From the NCBI GenBank assembly GCA_024811115.1, contig JAKOGH010000721.1, positions 310,001 through 374,000 on the forward strand: DNA of 64,000 bases, read 5' to 3'. This DNA is from Terana coerulea (lineage: Eukaryota > Basidiomycota > Agaricomycetes > Polyporales > Phanerochaetaceae). Shown here piece after piece: positions 12,058 through 23,566 of the stretch (positions are counted from its first letter, which is position 1; the number at the start of each line of letters is the position of its first letter). Position numbers and translations under genes: made by a program. The notes under the pieces were generated by a model that saw nothing but the letters and a program-made list of their open reading frames with translations, was not told where the DNA came from and searched no databases.

Positions 12058-12579
12058 TCAGGGTTTGTTTAGCATCTCCGACAGAGTTCCTTAGCTACGT
12101 ACCACGTCATCGGCTAATCCTGAGAAGCAACGGTAAGTAGGGCGGAGCCGTGGGCATGATAACTTGGTACGGGAATGCAGCGGGAATTGGGACGTACGAG
12201 TCCAAGACAGCCATTGCACGGTAGCGCAGAACATGCGTATGATGATGTCCGAGTAGACACGCTAGTCCTACTGTGCGTGAACTTGACTGCAGAGAAACAT
12301 GGCCCACTTCTGAGATGAAGACTCCAGCACTTTGACGAGTCCGCGGATGGTCTGTGGCGAGCTTGCATGATGGAATGTATGAACCCCACATAAACCCGGA
12401 CGCGGCGTTGCTGAGTTGTGTCCATGATGCATGAGCGCTAATGAAATTGTCTGATCCGTCCTTCATTTTGCTTTCATTTACCTCCATCCACCATATTCGC
12501 CACTGTTGCTTGGAAGCATCTGCTTGCTTTACTCACTTTCTGGCCGTTATTCATATCGAATACCGAACCACGATCAAAT

Positions 12580-13224
12580 ATGTCTAAAGGCCCTGTCATT
12601 GTTTTGACTGGCACTCCTGGCACTGGCAAAACAACACATGCACAACTCCTCGCGGAAGAGTCGCCCATTCCTTTGAAGCACATCAATGTCGGAGAACTCG
12701 TGAAGGAGAAAGCACTTTACGAGGAGTATGACGAGGAATGGCAAAGCTACACAGTGGACGAGGATAAGGTACGCTACTATCATTTCCACTTCGCCCTCTG
12801 GCTGATGTTATATACAGCTGCTCGATGAACTTGAGCCCATGGTCGCGGAGGGTGGTATCATCCTGGATTGGCATACTTGCGAGGTATTCCCTGAACGGTG
12901 GCCGGATCTCGTTGTCGTGCTCCGCTGCGACCATACGAAGTTGTGGGAAAGGCTAGAAAAAGGTATGCCTCATTCATACTCCCATGGAGTTGTTTAGAGA
13001 CGGTTCTTCTCGCAGAGGCTATCCTCTCAAGAAAATCCGAAGAAAACAACGAGGCCGAGATCATGGAAGTGGTCGCCGACGAGGCTCGGTCTTCGTACCC
13101 CACCGAGATCGTGGTCGAACTCACGAGCGAAGCCACAGAAGATCTTGAAGCTAACGTCGCGCGGATCGTGCAATGGATCACATCATGGCGAGAGCAGCAA
13201 GACAAGGAGAATATAGGAAACTAA
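12580..13224 (+). CDS. FAP7: Adenylate kinase isoenzyme 6 / FAP7 ATPase
   Basis: A nuclear ATPase and adenylate kinase that acts with Rps14 in the last steps of 18S rRNA maturation. Exons are 12580-12768, 12818-12962 and from 13016. The P-loop GTPGTGKTT lies at residues 11-19, followed by KHINVGELVKE, the conserved YDEEWQSYTVDEDK, then EGGIILDWHTCEVFPERWPDLVVVLRC across the second exon start, with the lid segment after it. The C-terminus AEIMEVVADEARSSYPTEIV matches the family. There is a local oddity. After LWERLEK the expected RGYPLKKIR is encoded in another frame, and the frame is restored about 11 codons later. This fits one missing A in the A5 run at 12957-12961 and one extra A at 13040-13041. 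Read as it stands, the open frame survives but those residues are replaced. Identity is firm; the start of exon 3 is uncertain. Confidence 0.88.
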
Positions 13225-13522
13225 TGACGGTATCGTCCGCCATGTAAAATTCTTGGAGGCAATCCGACGCAAGGACGGTTCTCCTACGAGACCACCTCGC
13301 GGCGTATTACCCCTGCGGCCCTGCCTTCGCGCGATATGCGCTTGACAATACGTGAGTTTGCTGGTTTGAGTTCGAAAGGGACATCAGCCGAGCTCAGAGA
13401 CTCACTACCATTAGTCCTGATCGTATACGTATGATTTGCTTTATCGTTTTCGGTGGGCTCAAGAAATGAAGATATTTGTATACAATTTACTGTACAACAT
13501 TTTCCGAAATGAGAACGGTCCG

Positions 13523-14829
13523 CTATGATACCATAGGGAGCTGAGCCTCGAGAGTCTTGAGATGCGACATGGAGCACGCCCCGCGTTGCCAGTCTTTAAC
13601 AAGCCTATACTTCCGTAGCAGATCACATCCATCGACGTCGCACGGTGGCACACTTTTCGGAGCAGGGCGCTGCTCATGGACAGCAACGGCATCCATCTGT
13701 TGCTGTACAGATGCTGGGATAGAGAACGACAGGACCATTCGCTGCTCTTCGGATCCCTCTAATGGAGGAACCTTCGTGGTAGAGACCCAGCGGTACATGG
13801 TTGGCGGTATAGGGGCTTGGCTGCCACTATCTTCGCCCCCTTCATCCATGTCCACGTCTTGACCACCAGGGGTTGGGCGATCTTCCGCTGTGGCGAGAGC
13901 GTTACGCTTGCCTCTCGCGCGCGATTGTTTCTTCAGTAGCCGATTGATTGTCTCCGTCTGCTACATCTTCAGACCCAGTGTGCCAGTGGCGCCACTATAA
14001 AGCGCACCTTTTCATCCTCTAATTTCTTCTCCGAGAGATTCTTGCGCTTCCTAGCGGTCTCTTCCCTCTTGAGGGCAATCTCAAGTTCGGTGAGTGGTTT
14101 TTTCTTCCTTGGATTAGCTGGTTCAACTGTGAAGGGCAGAAATGATTAGACGTATTCCGCAAAGAAGCAAAGGCTCTGCTCACTGAGCGAAACATGAGAG
14201 GAATCAACGACATTCTTCAGCACAGCCTGTCTTGCCGTCAGAGGTCGTCCAGAGTTAGCGACAGAGGTTGAACGAGTGGATGCGCCGTCGTCATCGTCGG
14301 AATCTTCAGATTCTATATCACTACCTGCCACACCCATGAGCCTGTCTGTTTTACTGCGTACGGTAAGATCTTTGGAGCGTACCTCGAGACTGGATGCGAC
14401 GGCGCGATGAACCATCTGGCGTGGGTGTCGGGGCAATGCTCGAAGCCTCACTAGCCTGTGCGGGCAGCTTAAGCTTGATTCTTAGCCGTGGAGGGATAGT
14501 ACTTGGACCGGCTTCAGGTGCCGGGGAAGACTCGACATCCACATCTGACTCCTGACGAAGTTACAGCTACAAATCTTAATAATGAGTAGATTGCATACCT
14601 CCACATTGTCCTCGTCTTCCAACTCGTCCTCTTTATCATCAGACGCTTCATCTTCCTCTTCGTCCACAACTGCTTCTGGCTCAGCTACGCGCTCTTCTTC
14701 CACAACGTCCATATCCTCGTCATCTGACTCGGATATTGAGATATCTGTCAACCTCCGCCGGTATTTACCACGAGTGCCACGGAAACCACGGGTACCACGG
14801 GTACCACGTCGACCGCGGCGGGGAGGCAT
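13523..14829 (-). CDS. IES2: INO80 complex subunit IES2/INO80B-like (PAPA-1 region)
   Basis: A nuclear subunit of the INO80 chromatin remodeller that stimulates its ATPase (known for the family). The start MPPRRGRRGTRGTRG at 14829 begins a basic Gly/Arg stretch, followed by a Glu/Asp-rich tract (SESDDEDMDVVEEE). Exons then carry PPRLRIKLKLPAQASE, SDIESEDSDDDDG and GRPLTARQAVLKNVV. The conserved PAPA-1-like helix PLTELEIALKREETARKRKN, Lys/Glu rich, precedes the C-terminal block MYRWVSTTK, PPCDVDGCDLLRKYRL and WQRGACSMSHLKTLEAQL. That C-terminal block is the best diagnostic. At least four short introns. The next upstream Met (14919) adds a tract that looks like leader, so I chose 14829. Its 3' end faces FAP7 with about 300 bp between. 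Confidence 0.75.
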
Positions 14830-14955
14830 AGTAGGCGATGTATGAGTCGGAGTGAGCGAGGAGTTGGTGGCAGAGGAGAAAGGGCTAACCTCTGCCTTGA
14901 TCAAACTGTTCCGTTCCATTGTCCAGTTCGTCTTCTTCCGGCGCCATCACGGAGT

Positions 14956-15192
14956 TCATGAGTGTGGGATTGCTTGTGTCTTGCAGGCGGCTCGTATGCA
15001 GCCTTCAACCTGGAAATCGACATCCTTTTGGGACGCCATGTACACAGGCGCCCACAGCTGCGGGAGGTGCGGCTGGAGCGCCTCACGCAGCACGCTGATA
15101 GCTATAGGCTTGCTCGTCTGAGACTGCGAGCAGTCTTCGCTTGCGTTGAGGAAGTGGTCGAGATTCGGAGGAGATACGAGCAACCATTTCAT
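14956..15192 (-). CDS. Hypothetical exon or small protein upstream of IES2
   Basis: An open frame of 78 codons with protein-like composition (PPNLDHFLNASEDCSQ, SVLREALQPHLPQLWAPVYM) and a stop at 14956. The frame stays open upstream of the Met and a CAG or TAG acceptor lies about 25 bp further, so this may be the last exon of a gene starting near 15300, where a hydrophobic stretch (LYLVSFACIIAILLRF) is also readable. I do not recognise it. The space between IES2 and the secreted-protein gene is only about 500 bp, so any gene here is small. Confidence 0.3.
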   Translation of the reverse strand: MKWLLVSPPNLDHFLNASEDCSQSQTSKPIAISVLREALQPHLPQLWAPVYMASQKDVDFQVEGCIRAACKTQAIPHS

Positions 15193-15331
15193 AACCGCGA
15201 TCCAGTCTGTGCGCTACACATTCTCCAGCAACACTAGTGCTCACGAGAATGCTCGTGCAGGATGACTCGGAAAGCGTAACAGAATCGCGATGATACAGGC
15301 AAAGGACACGAGGTAAAGAAGCAATTGGTGA

Positions 15332-16739
15332 TCAGCTACATCCAAGAAAGATTATAATTGGAAGCAGGATTGTTAACGGTGACGTGAAGGACGAATGTCT
15401 TTGGATTGCCGAAGATACTGCATTGATTGGAAGGAAGCCCGCATACTCTGGGTCGAGTCCTGATGGCATGCCCATGACACCCATAGTGGTTGAATACGAC
15501 AGTTCACTACACGCGTGTGCAACGAAGAGTGAGGGCTGAAGACAGGATGGAGAAGCTATATTTACGTACGTTGTCGTGAAGGTAGTTGCAGCGCCCGAAA
15601 TGGTTGTTGTCACTGTCTCAGTGGCCATGGAAACGAGGACCACAGTAACAGGAGTGGGTGTAAATGTGGGTGTAATAACCACTGTGATTGTCTCTCCATG
15701 AGCTGTGCCTGTGCCTGTTACGCTTGGCGTTCCGAAGAGAGTAACCGTTGGCGTCACATCGTAGTAGTCGGAGGGTCCGACGATCATAGGAGTAGAGCCT
15801 CCCGGAGTTGCCACAGCCATAGGCCATTGAAAACCAGACGGCCCAACTGTGACGGTTACTATATCGTCAGGTTGGCTGGATGGTGCTCCCTGCGATTTCG
15901 TGCGAGTTGATATAGTAGGTGAGACATCCGGAAGGTTGAAGGAAGTGATCCCGTGCAATAAAAATAACGACGAGAAGTCAATGCGCGCTCAGCTGTTGAG
16001 GTTGCGAACACTTACGACGGTCAAACCGACAGGACTTGCCCCTAGAAAAAGGTTTTGCGGAAGTGGCGATGACGTCTGCGGCTGCTCAAGCAGTATGTTC
16101 TCTGACGCACATATGCCCGACGGCTTATTGTTCTGGATGGTGACAGGTATTGGCGTGATAGAGAAGAATTCGCCTCCGGAAACGTGAGCCGTCTCGTACA
16201 GCGTAACCTGTCAGTGCTATGTTAGCGCGTAGACAAATATACTGGCTGTCGTCACGCACGTTGTAGGCCCCGGGTGTTATGCAGGTCGGAATGTTGTAGT
16301 TTAAATGTTTGACCGTACTTCCTGGTTCCTGGATAAGGAAATGTTGGTCGCTGGTTATCGTCAGATTAAGCTGCGTCTCTGAAGACACAAGGAAGATGCT
16401 GAGCGCATCGAAGCCGGCCGTTTTGAAACTTGGTTGTGATAGCTTCCCATCTCCGGAAATCTGTGAAGTAGAGCTGAACACGCGAGGTGGGGCTACCCAG
16501 TGAAGCGACGTACATCCACCGCGATACTGGTAGTACTGCCAGCATGTAGAATCCTTTCCAAGACGAGCGGTTAGAACCACGAGCGAACGCTACGTGCAGA
16601 CAGTCACTCACGAGTTCGGAGCTGGTGAATCAAGGATAGCTAGACCGTTTGTAAAGACCTGCCCGTTGAGCAGAACCTGCGCGACAGCGAAATAGTTGGT
16701 GAGGATGAAGGCGACAACGAGCGATAGAAAGTGGCGCAT
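15332..16739 (-). CDS. Secreted Ser/Thr-rich protein, probably GPI-anchored
   Basis: A cell-surface or secreted protein of about 400 residues; no enzymatic family recognised. It begins with a signal peptide MRHFLSLVVAFILTNYFAVA at 16739. Later exons carry STCWQYYQYRGGC, VAPPRVFSSTSQIS, LVSSETQLNLTITSD and ITPIPVTIQNNKPSG. A Thr/Val/Pro-rich part of the kind that is O-glycosylated follows (VTVTVGPSGFQW, TETVTTTISGAATTFTTT). The C-terminus is a hydrophobic stretch, SPLTILLPIIIFLGCS, preceded by small residues, typical of a GPI signal. The first intron near 16610-16560 is not settled because the obvious GTGAGT donor and the next acceptor do not join in frame. It diverges from CCL1 over a 486-bp shared upstream region. 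Confidence 0.65.
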
Positions 16740-17225
16740 GGCGTTTGAGCCCGCCCAGTGCTGCCTGCCGCAGATGTCCAAAGTCCAGCCACTGTTCGAT
16801 CGGCAGAGTCTGGAATGTTCAAGTTCAACTCGAACGTACGCGATCCACGCGTCCTTGGCTGGATGAAGGAGTCCGGCTCTGGCGCGAAAGTGAAGAGGGG
16901 GTGAGCGATGTCGTGAAGCCGTCCCCGCGTTGAACCATGGGTACTTCACCAACGCGCTAGACATTCATTTGCATCAGCAGTTCTCATTGGTTGCCGGTCA
17001 ACCCGGTGTGAGGCATACGGCTCTGCATCGAGACAGAATTGATACCGGGAGCAGTGGACAAGGTTTGACTGCCATATTAGGACCAGAGCGGAAAGCACGA
17101 TCTGGATCTGATGCTCTAAGCGAGATGACCAAATCTGGGTTTTGACGTGCCCCTTCACCTTGTTCCCAAGCTAACACCATCTCTTTGCCCGTCTTTAAAT
17201 CCGTTTTACCCAGCTTGACATCGCC
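16740..17225. promoter_or_regulatory. Shared upstream region between secreted-protein gene and CCL1
   Basis: A 486-bp gap between two divergent starts. It should contain both promoters. A pyrimidine-rich stretch (CATCTCTTTGCCCGTCTTTAA) precedes the CCL1 start. No canonical TATA box stands out. Open frames on both strands here have no recognisable content. Confidence 0.5.
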
Positions 17226-18442
17226 ATGACGGTCGACATGGCTATGAACGGCGAGCAAAACTCGAGCGAGGCGAGGGTGCCAATGTACGAAGGCAGTACT
17301 CAGTTTCGCCATTGGCGGTTCTCCTCAGAGCAGTTAACGGAGATGCGATCCTCTCTGAATGCCGCGGCGGTGACCGCCATCCAAAATGCGTTTGAGTATG
17401 ATTCGGCAGGTCTTACCATTGCTTGGATTGGATTGGATGGCCTCATTAATGCAGTACTTAGCCTGGGTCATCATCGCAAGTCTCGTTCCTGAATGCGCAG
17501 GAAGAATGCCTTCTGGTGAAGCTTTACGTTGGGAAGATCTCCCAACTATGCGGCCATTTTAGGTTTTCTGAAGAAGTTGAAGCTACGGCTATGTCCTATC
17601 TGAAGAGGTTCTATCTCAAGAACACCGTTATGGACTGGCATCCAAAGAACGTAATGTACATTGTATAACTTTCTCAATATCCGATAGTTTTGCTCACGCG
17701 TTGAGTGCATAGGTTAACTGCTCTCTTCTTGGCAACAAAAACTAGCAATCATCCTATTGCTCTTGATGCTTACACCTCTCGTATACCGAAGACTGCTCCG
17801 GCTGACGTACTAGACCTGGAGTTTCTGGTCGCACAAAGCCTCGGGTTCGACTTTACAGTGTGGCACGCCCAGCGCGCGTTATGGGGGTTATGGCTGGACA
17901 TACAAGTATGTACTCTACAACAGGTCTGGTCAAATTCGCTAAGGCTCGTCTTAACAGACACTTCCCGACATCCCCATGGACGACCTCAGGACAGCCTATG
18001 ATGCGGCGTTGACGCAAGTGCGGGCATCGCGGCTCACCGATGCAGAGTTTATATACACTCCATCTCAGATCGCACTTGCATGCTTGTCGTTGGCATCCAC
18101 CCCCTTGCCGCTGCTTGGCTGCGGTCCAAATCCTCCCAGGGTGCAGATGAACCCGTGCTCGCCATCTTAGAGTCCATCAAGGTCATGATCCAGTCTCAGG
18201 GCTCACCGCCAGATGTCGAAGCTGTACGAGAGGTGGATCGGCGACTCAAGCTTTGCAAGAACCCAGAGAAAATACCTGGCAGCAATGCCTACAACAAGCG
18301 GCTGGAAGAAAAGCAGCGGAAGGCGGAGGAAAAGCGAATGCGAAAAGCAGAGCTCGTACGCAGAGCAATGGAGCAAGGGGACCCCTTCGGTAGTGCATTA
18401 GCTGACCAGCCCGATCTCGACGACGACGACGACGACGATTAA
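17226..18442 (+). CDS. CCL1: Cyclin H-type cyclin of TFIIH (CCL1)
   Basis: The regulatory cyclin of the CDK-activating kinase in TFIIH, acting on RNA polymerase II CTD and other CDKs. Exons are 17226-17409, 17481-17655, 17713-17905 and 17958-18442. Family features run in order: STQFRHWRFS near the start, the cyclin box with LVKLYVGKISQLC, FYLKNTVMDWHPKNVMLTAL and LFLATKTSNHP, the second fold with ADVLDLEFLVAQSLGFDFTV, then a Lys/Arg/Glu helix and an Asp8 tail. The frame breaks at the C5 run 18100-18104: before it the protein reads ALACLSLAST, after it LAAAWLRSKSS in the next frame, and the cyclin fold needs both. One extra C joins them. Unrepaired, the protein would stop about 23 codons later and lose the C-terminal helix. 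Confidence 0.88.
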
Positions 18443-18881
18443 TGACTCTAATAAAGGCACATCATCTCACCGTTGCCTGCAGAGTAGTCCTTGGATCAAA
18501 TGACGCCGTTGATTCTTTCACCTGTACACGTTCCTCAACTTGTTCGCGATCCCCTGTATATGTACTTCGTTGTTCTTAATCATCAATTTCTCTGACATTT
18601 TCGCGATGATGCGTTGTACGGTTACCGTCGGACACGACAACTTCAAGGACACAACGTCCGAGTCGACCGCGCGGGCCCGTGTGCGCGCCTGTGGCATGGC
18701 AGTCCTTCCAGACTCGGTGCGGCGAGCGCGTTTGCTTCCCCACCACCTCCACGAACCTGACAAAAACGGCGAGCTACCCCTAGCGTGTATTGTCTGCTCA
18801 GTCGCAGTCTTTGCTTCCGCCATTCTCTGGCTTTTCTGTATTTAACGAACATCACGAGCCCACCCTCCCGCCGCCTCTGCG
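18443..18881. other. Intergenic region between CCL1 and the CNH/GYF gene
   Basis: About 440 bp with the CCL1 terminator and the promoter of the next gene. Possible poly(A) context AATAAAGG lies at about 18449. No supportable gene. Confidence 0.5.
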
Positions 18882-21800
18882 ATGTCCTTTCCTCGGCTTA
18901 GGCAACCTGCTGGACTTTCGTCTGACACGCTCGAGCCGTCTACGCCAAACACGCGTACAGTACAGGACGACCAATGGAGCGCACATGAAACCGTAGAGTC
19001 CGAGGATGAGAGAGATGTGATGGAGGAGTCCGTTGACCGTCGGGATAATGTCACAATTCAACCAGGGAAGCTGTCTCCGGCGACGGCGAACAAGACCCAT
19101 GAGGTAGACACACCGTCTCCCACCGCACCTAGTCCTACCGCTGTGCCGGACGCCACATCTCACGAAGCCGACGTTGGCAGTGTACACAGTCTGCCAGTTG
19201 TAGAGGTCACAGAGTCCTCCAGCACGAATGGGCAGATGACCTCACGCAGCACGAGTTCGTCGTACCCTCGCTCTCCTACCACTAGCCTTGCGCCGACTGT
19301 GACCTCCTCGCTGGATCGAAGAAGTCGCCACAGGGCTCCTACGGAGGTGAGTATAAGTCGTACTTGGATAATTGTGCTCAGCGCTGACTGCAAATAGGCC
19401 CGTGCATCAAACCGGATATCTGGTTTCTTCTCGAACTTAATTCACCGTCGTGAACCACCACCGCCAGCAATGCGAGAACGTGAGCCAACGTCTTCACCGA
19501 CGCCTCCTGCGAAGGTGTCATCCCGGGCCTCGTCACCGCTCCCATCACGTCCTTCGACTCCTCCACCTTCACTTCCTGCGCCTTCTTTGACCGACCTGGG
19601 CCTCTCCCTGTCATCCCTCACTTCAGAGGCACTGTCACCATCACATTTCAGTTCGCCGCCTTGTAGCGGTGCATTCCTCCAGCCTCACTATCTCCTGCTT
19701 TGTCATGCACAGGGATTGGACGTCCTACCGTTAGTTTTCTCCGCCAGCGCCCCAACCATACTCCCTAATACGACGGGTTCCTTTCAAGAGTGTCGTTGTG
19801 ATGGAGCATCGGGGCGTCCTAGTAGCTATCGCGGGGCGAAGAGATGGCGTCAGAGTGTACGCGCTTGAAGAGGTTAAGCGTGCAGTAGAGTGGAGGATCG
19901 AAATGGAGGTCAAGCGCGAACGTGAAAAGCTGCGACGCGAAGAACTCAAGAAGGCCCTCATCGCGACTCATCCGGAGAGCGAGCACAAAGCGCGAGGTCT
20001 ACCGCCATTTCCTTCAAATTCCAAAGCTGCTAGACCGGATCGTCGTGCTACTGTTTCTGTAGGCTCGCCCTCCACCCCAACTGCGGCTCGAGGTAGCACA
20101 GTGAAGCGGCCAAGAACACCGCCGCTTCCTATTCCTACAGGTCCTCCTCCGGCATACAGCGACTCTAGCAGGTCGAGGTCTAACTCCATAGTACCAATCA
20201 ACCCTACCGCGAACCGTGCTAGGACAACTTCTGTGAACGATGTCCTGTCAGGAACCATGGGTCGGCTTTCCCACTTGAATGGAGAGCATAACCCTCACCA
20301 TGACGCCAAATGTGGTGGTGACTGGGCTTCTAGCGACGACGAAGCGATCGATCCTGTCGCGGCTCCCAGTGGTAGTCAAGCCTTGGATGAAAGGACTAGC
20401 GCGGCATCCACAAGCAGCCCCAGGAGTAATATGCCGTCATCTTCACCAGCTTCAAAACTCGAAGTGCCCAGCAACTTGCAGCGCAGTCAGACGACCGGCT
20501 CAACGCAGAGTCGGCGACGACCAGCTAATTTGGATTTGAGCTTAACTCGAGCAAACCCGCCTACCAATGCCATACCGACTGCTGCTCCACCATCACCGAC
20601 ACCAACGTTATTGACCCTACGGCAAACGCTGATGACTTCCGCACCTGGAAGCACGAATAACATACCCTCACGACAGTCCGTCACCGCCAGTGGTTCGACT
20701 AGTGGGACACATCTGACAGTGGACGTCGACGAGGAAGATGAAGACGGTGAACCTGCCCCATCGTCATCTACGACTCCAACTCGCGAACGTATTAGTTTAG
20801 TCGACGCTTTAATGGAAAGTCGCTTGCCGGAGGCTGGCCCAGTTGGATCGCAGCAGCACCAGGACGCTATTCTGCTTAGCTCGGTAGCTTCAGGTGACGA
20901 GGATGTTATGGGAAGCCCTCGGACATCTGAATCGTTCTCGACCAATACAAGGCGCAGCTTGGGAGATTCGTCCATGCGTCGCCGGCGAAGATGGTCTGTC
21001 TTCGACGGGTTGTTCCAGCCGTCGTTATCCCAAGGTGCAGAGCCCACTGTACCTGAGAGGAACCTTTCGGCACCTGCAGCTCGGCCCTTGATTGCTTCCC
21101 AACCGGAGACGGAAGAACGACAGAGAAGCCAGCTGTCTCGTTCCCAGTCCACTCGAGCTTTGACCACGCTTCAACAACCCTCGTCCGACAGCAACCTACC
21201 CAGGCCTTCCACCGCTCCTGGTCGCGATGGGAGCGTTCATTCGCTGCCTACAGGTACCATTCCCGCCGGTCATGCACCAGTATCCAGCACACCGCTGGTC
21301 CAGCCTCAGCCGTCCTCGTCACCAGGATCTCGCTTCTTGCCGCGTATCATCACAAATGCCTTCCAGGCTCGGCGCTCTGACGACCAACTGGGATCGCCTC
21401 GTACAATGGACATCGATGGCCGCAGAAGTCTGGCTACTCCTACAGCTGTTCCCGTTCCCGCCCCAAAGTTGGAGTATGTCAAATTACCTGGCACTAAAGG
21501 TTCGATTATGATCAAAGCAGTTGAAACTGCGAAGAAAAGGTGGCGTGTGCTTGCACCGTAAGCTTACTATTCACTGACACCTTGTACAGTTTCCTAGCCA
21601 TCCTATGCGGAGACAATGGCGAAAAGGTTGAACTGTTTGCCGGCACCTACCGCACGGCTTTGGGCCTTTCTCGTACCTTCATCTTGCCAGATTCGCCCCG
21701 GTCGTTGGAGTTGCAACTTCAAGGTGATGATCTCGTCGAGGTTTTTCTCGTGTTCTCTCAGAACGTATTCGGCCTCGAGCCCGCCACTGTCCGCGTAAGA

Positions 21801-23295
21801 GAGGTGCGGATAGGACGTGCTGAACGTCGAGCTGCGCGGAGAAGGCTGCGCGAAAATCAACAGGCGCCCGAACTGGCCGACACCGAGAGCGCTGCTCCCG
21901 ATGAGGACACCACTGTGAATGTCACCATTGGAGTCGCCGTAACCCCCGCTTCACCCCTTCCAGCTGACGGAGAAATTAACCCTACACCGCTCTCCAGTCC
22001 TGCGCCAGGCTCAGTCCACCCGGCCGATACTCAGGCTACGCAGGCGGAGCCGGGGAGCGCCGTAATGTCTTCAGTTAGTGCCGACGAGCTCATGACGTTG
22101 GCGGCAGCGCATACAAGCCCATATACGACTTTCCAGCAGCTGACGTTTGCACCCAACTTCCCTTTGGCATCTATTGCGGATGAATACATCATTCCGCCGA
22201 CCTATCCGTCCTTCCTGGATTATAGGCAAGACTATGAGGCTGAGTCGGACGGGGAGAATCAGGATTTGACGCAGGTGCAATTCACACCTCCTGGGCTTCC
22301 AGCTCCTGTTGTTTCTCCGCCCACTCATTGGTATTATCGTGACCCGAAGGCTGTTGTACACGGTGAGGGAATCGACATTTACCAGATTTTTGTCGTCTAA
22401 CGTCTTCTCAGGACCCTGGACTCCTGCCGTCATGCAACAATGGTACAAGGAAGGTCTTCTCCCTCTGGATCTTCCTGTGCGCAGAGAGGAGGACACGGAA
22501 TATATCCCCCTGAAGGATTTGCGTCTGCAATCCGTTGACCCAACACATCCCTTCAGGACATCCCCACCTGCATCGTCCTCTGCATCGATACCAACCCAAT
22601 TGATACCTCCTGTGGATCCTTCGAAACCTCTCTTACTGCCTATATCCTTGCTTGCTCAGCCCAAGCATTTTGGACCTCCCGCCTTATTCTTTTCTTCCCG
22701 AGGCGGGCACAGTACAACCATCGTCGACGCCAGGGGGCGTTCTGTACTCAAAGGACGATTCGTATGGAGCACCGACGACGAGGAAGAGAACAACCTCCTC
22801 GCGGGGTCGCCCCGCCTTGGCGACGTGAAGCGTCTCGAGGCATTCGACGTACAAAACCGCGCTGTGCTCGTTGCCATGCGCCAAGGTGGCCTTGAGGCTG
22901 TCGACTTTGGGGATGCGTTGCTTACGCCAGCAGATCACTCCCGCACTCTGTTTCCTCACTTCCACCCACCGACGTCAAGCGTCAATAGACGTGGTCCCTT
23001 CGTGTGGAAGATCGGAGCCCCCATGTCTCCGTCTGCTTCTTCGTCCGGGATCCCTCCTATTCCTCCGCTGCCGCCCAAGACGGCACAGGTCCATCGCTTT
23101 CATGGGAAGAAGCAGAGCGCACACCTTACCAAGTCACCTGGACGGAATGACTTCTCCATGTCCGGAGATGCAGACGCAGACCAGCAGGAAGAGGTGTTTT
23201 TCCTGGGACGGAAAGGGAACAACGTGTACTTCTGCGAGAGACGGTACAACGCGTTTAGGATCCTCAAGATCTCTCCGCTGTCGTCCGCCTCTTGA
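18882..23295 (+). CDS. Large protein with CNH-like propeller segments and a GYF domain
   Basis: A protein of about 1,400 residues. The N-terminus (MSFPRLRQPAGLSS) is Ser/Thr/Pro-rich and disordered. Segments that look like a citron-homology (CNH) propeller follow: HYLLLCHAQGLDVLPLV, RRVPFKSVVVMEHRGVLVA and GRRDGVRVYALEEVK. A Ser-rich insertion of more than 500 residues comes next, then KLPGTKGSIMIKAVETAKK and FLAILCGDNGEKVELFAG. A GYF-type domain spans the intron at 22363-22411: WYYRDP before it, HGPW across it, then MQQWYKEG. After it propeller-like strands resume (ALFFSSRGGHSTTIVD, VKRLEAFDVQNRAVLV) to the stop. CNH domains occur in Rho-GEFs and Vps39-type proteins; GYF binds proline-rich peptides. 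The frame breaks at the T4 run 19735-19738, where one T fewer joins DVLPLV to SPPAPQPYS. Several short introns. Confidence 0.7.
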
Positions 23296-23566
23296 TCTGG
23301 TTGTTTGATGTCGTGCCGTATACGGAGGCGATACCTGCTTTATTTCATTCTTTGCACGCTAGACATGTCTTGGACACTCATCGCCATCTATCATCCCCCC
23401 ACTGTTTTATACCACGCAACACCGTCTACTCATATATTATTCTACATAATTGTGCAATAAATTACGTGTCAATGTAGCCAATACCCATGTGAAAAGAGCA
23501 GTCGTTTGACACGTTTTAACATCGGAGCAACGAAAGCATTAAAAAGTGAAGCGCCGGGAAAATCTA

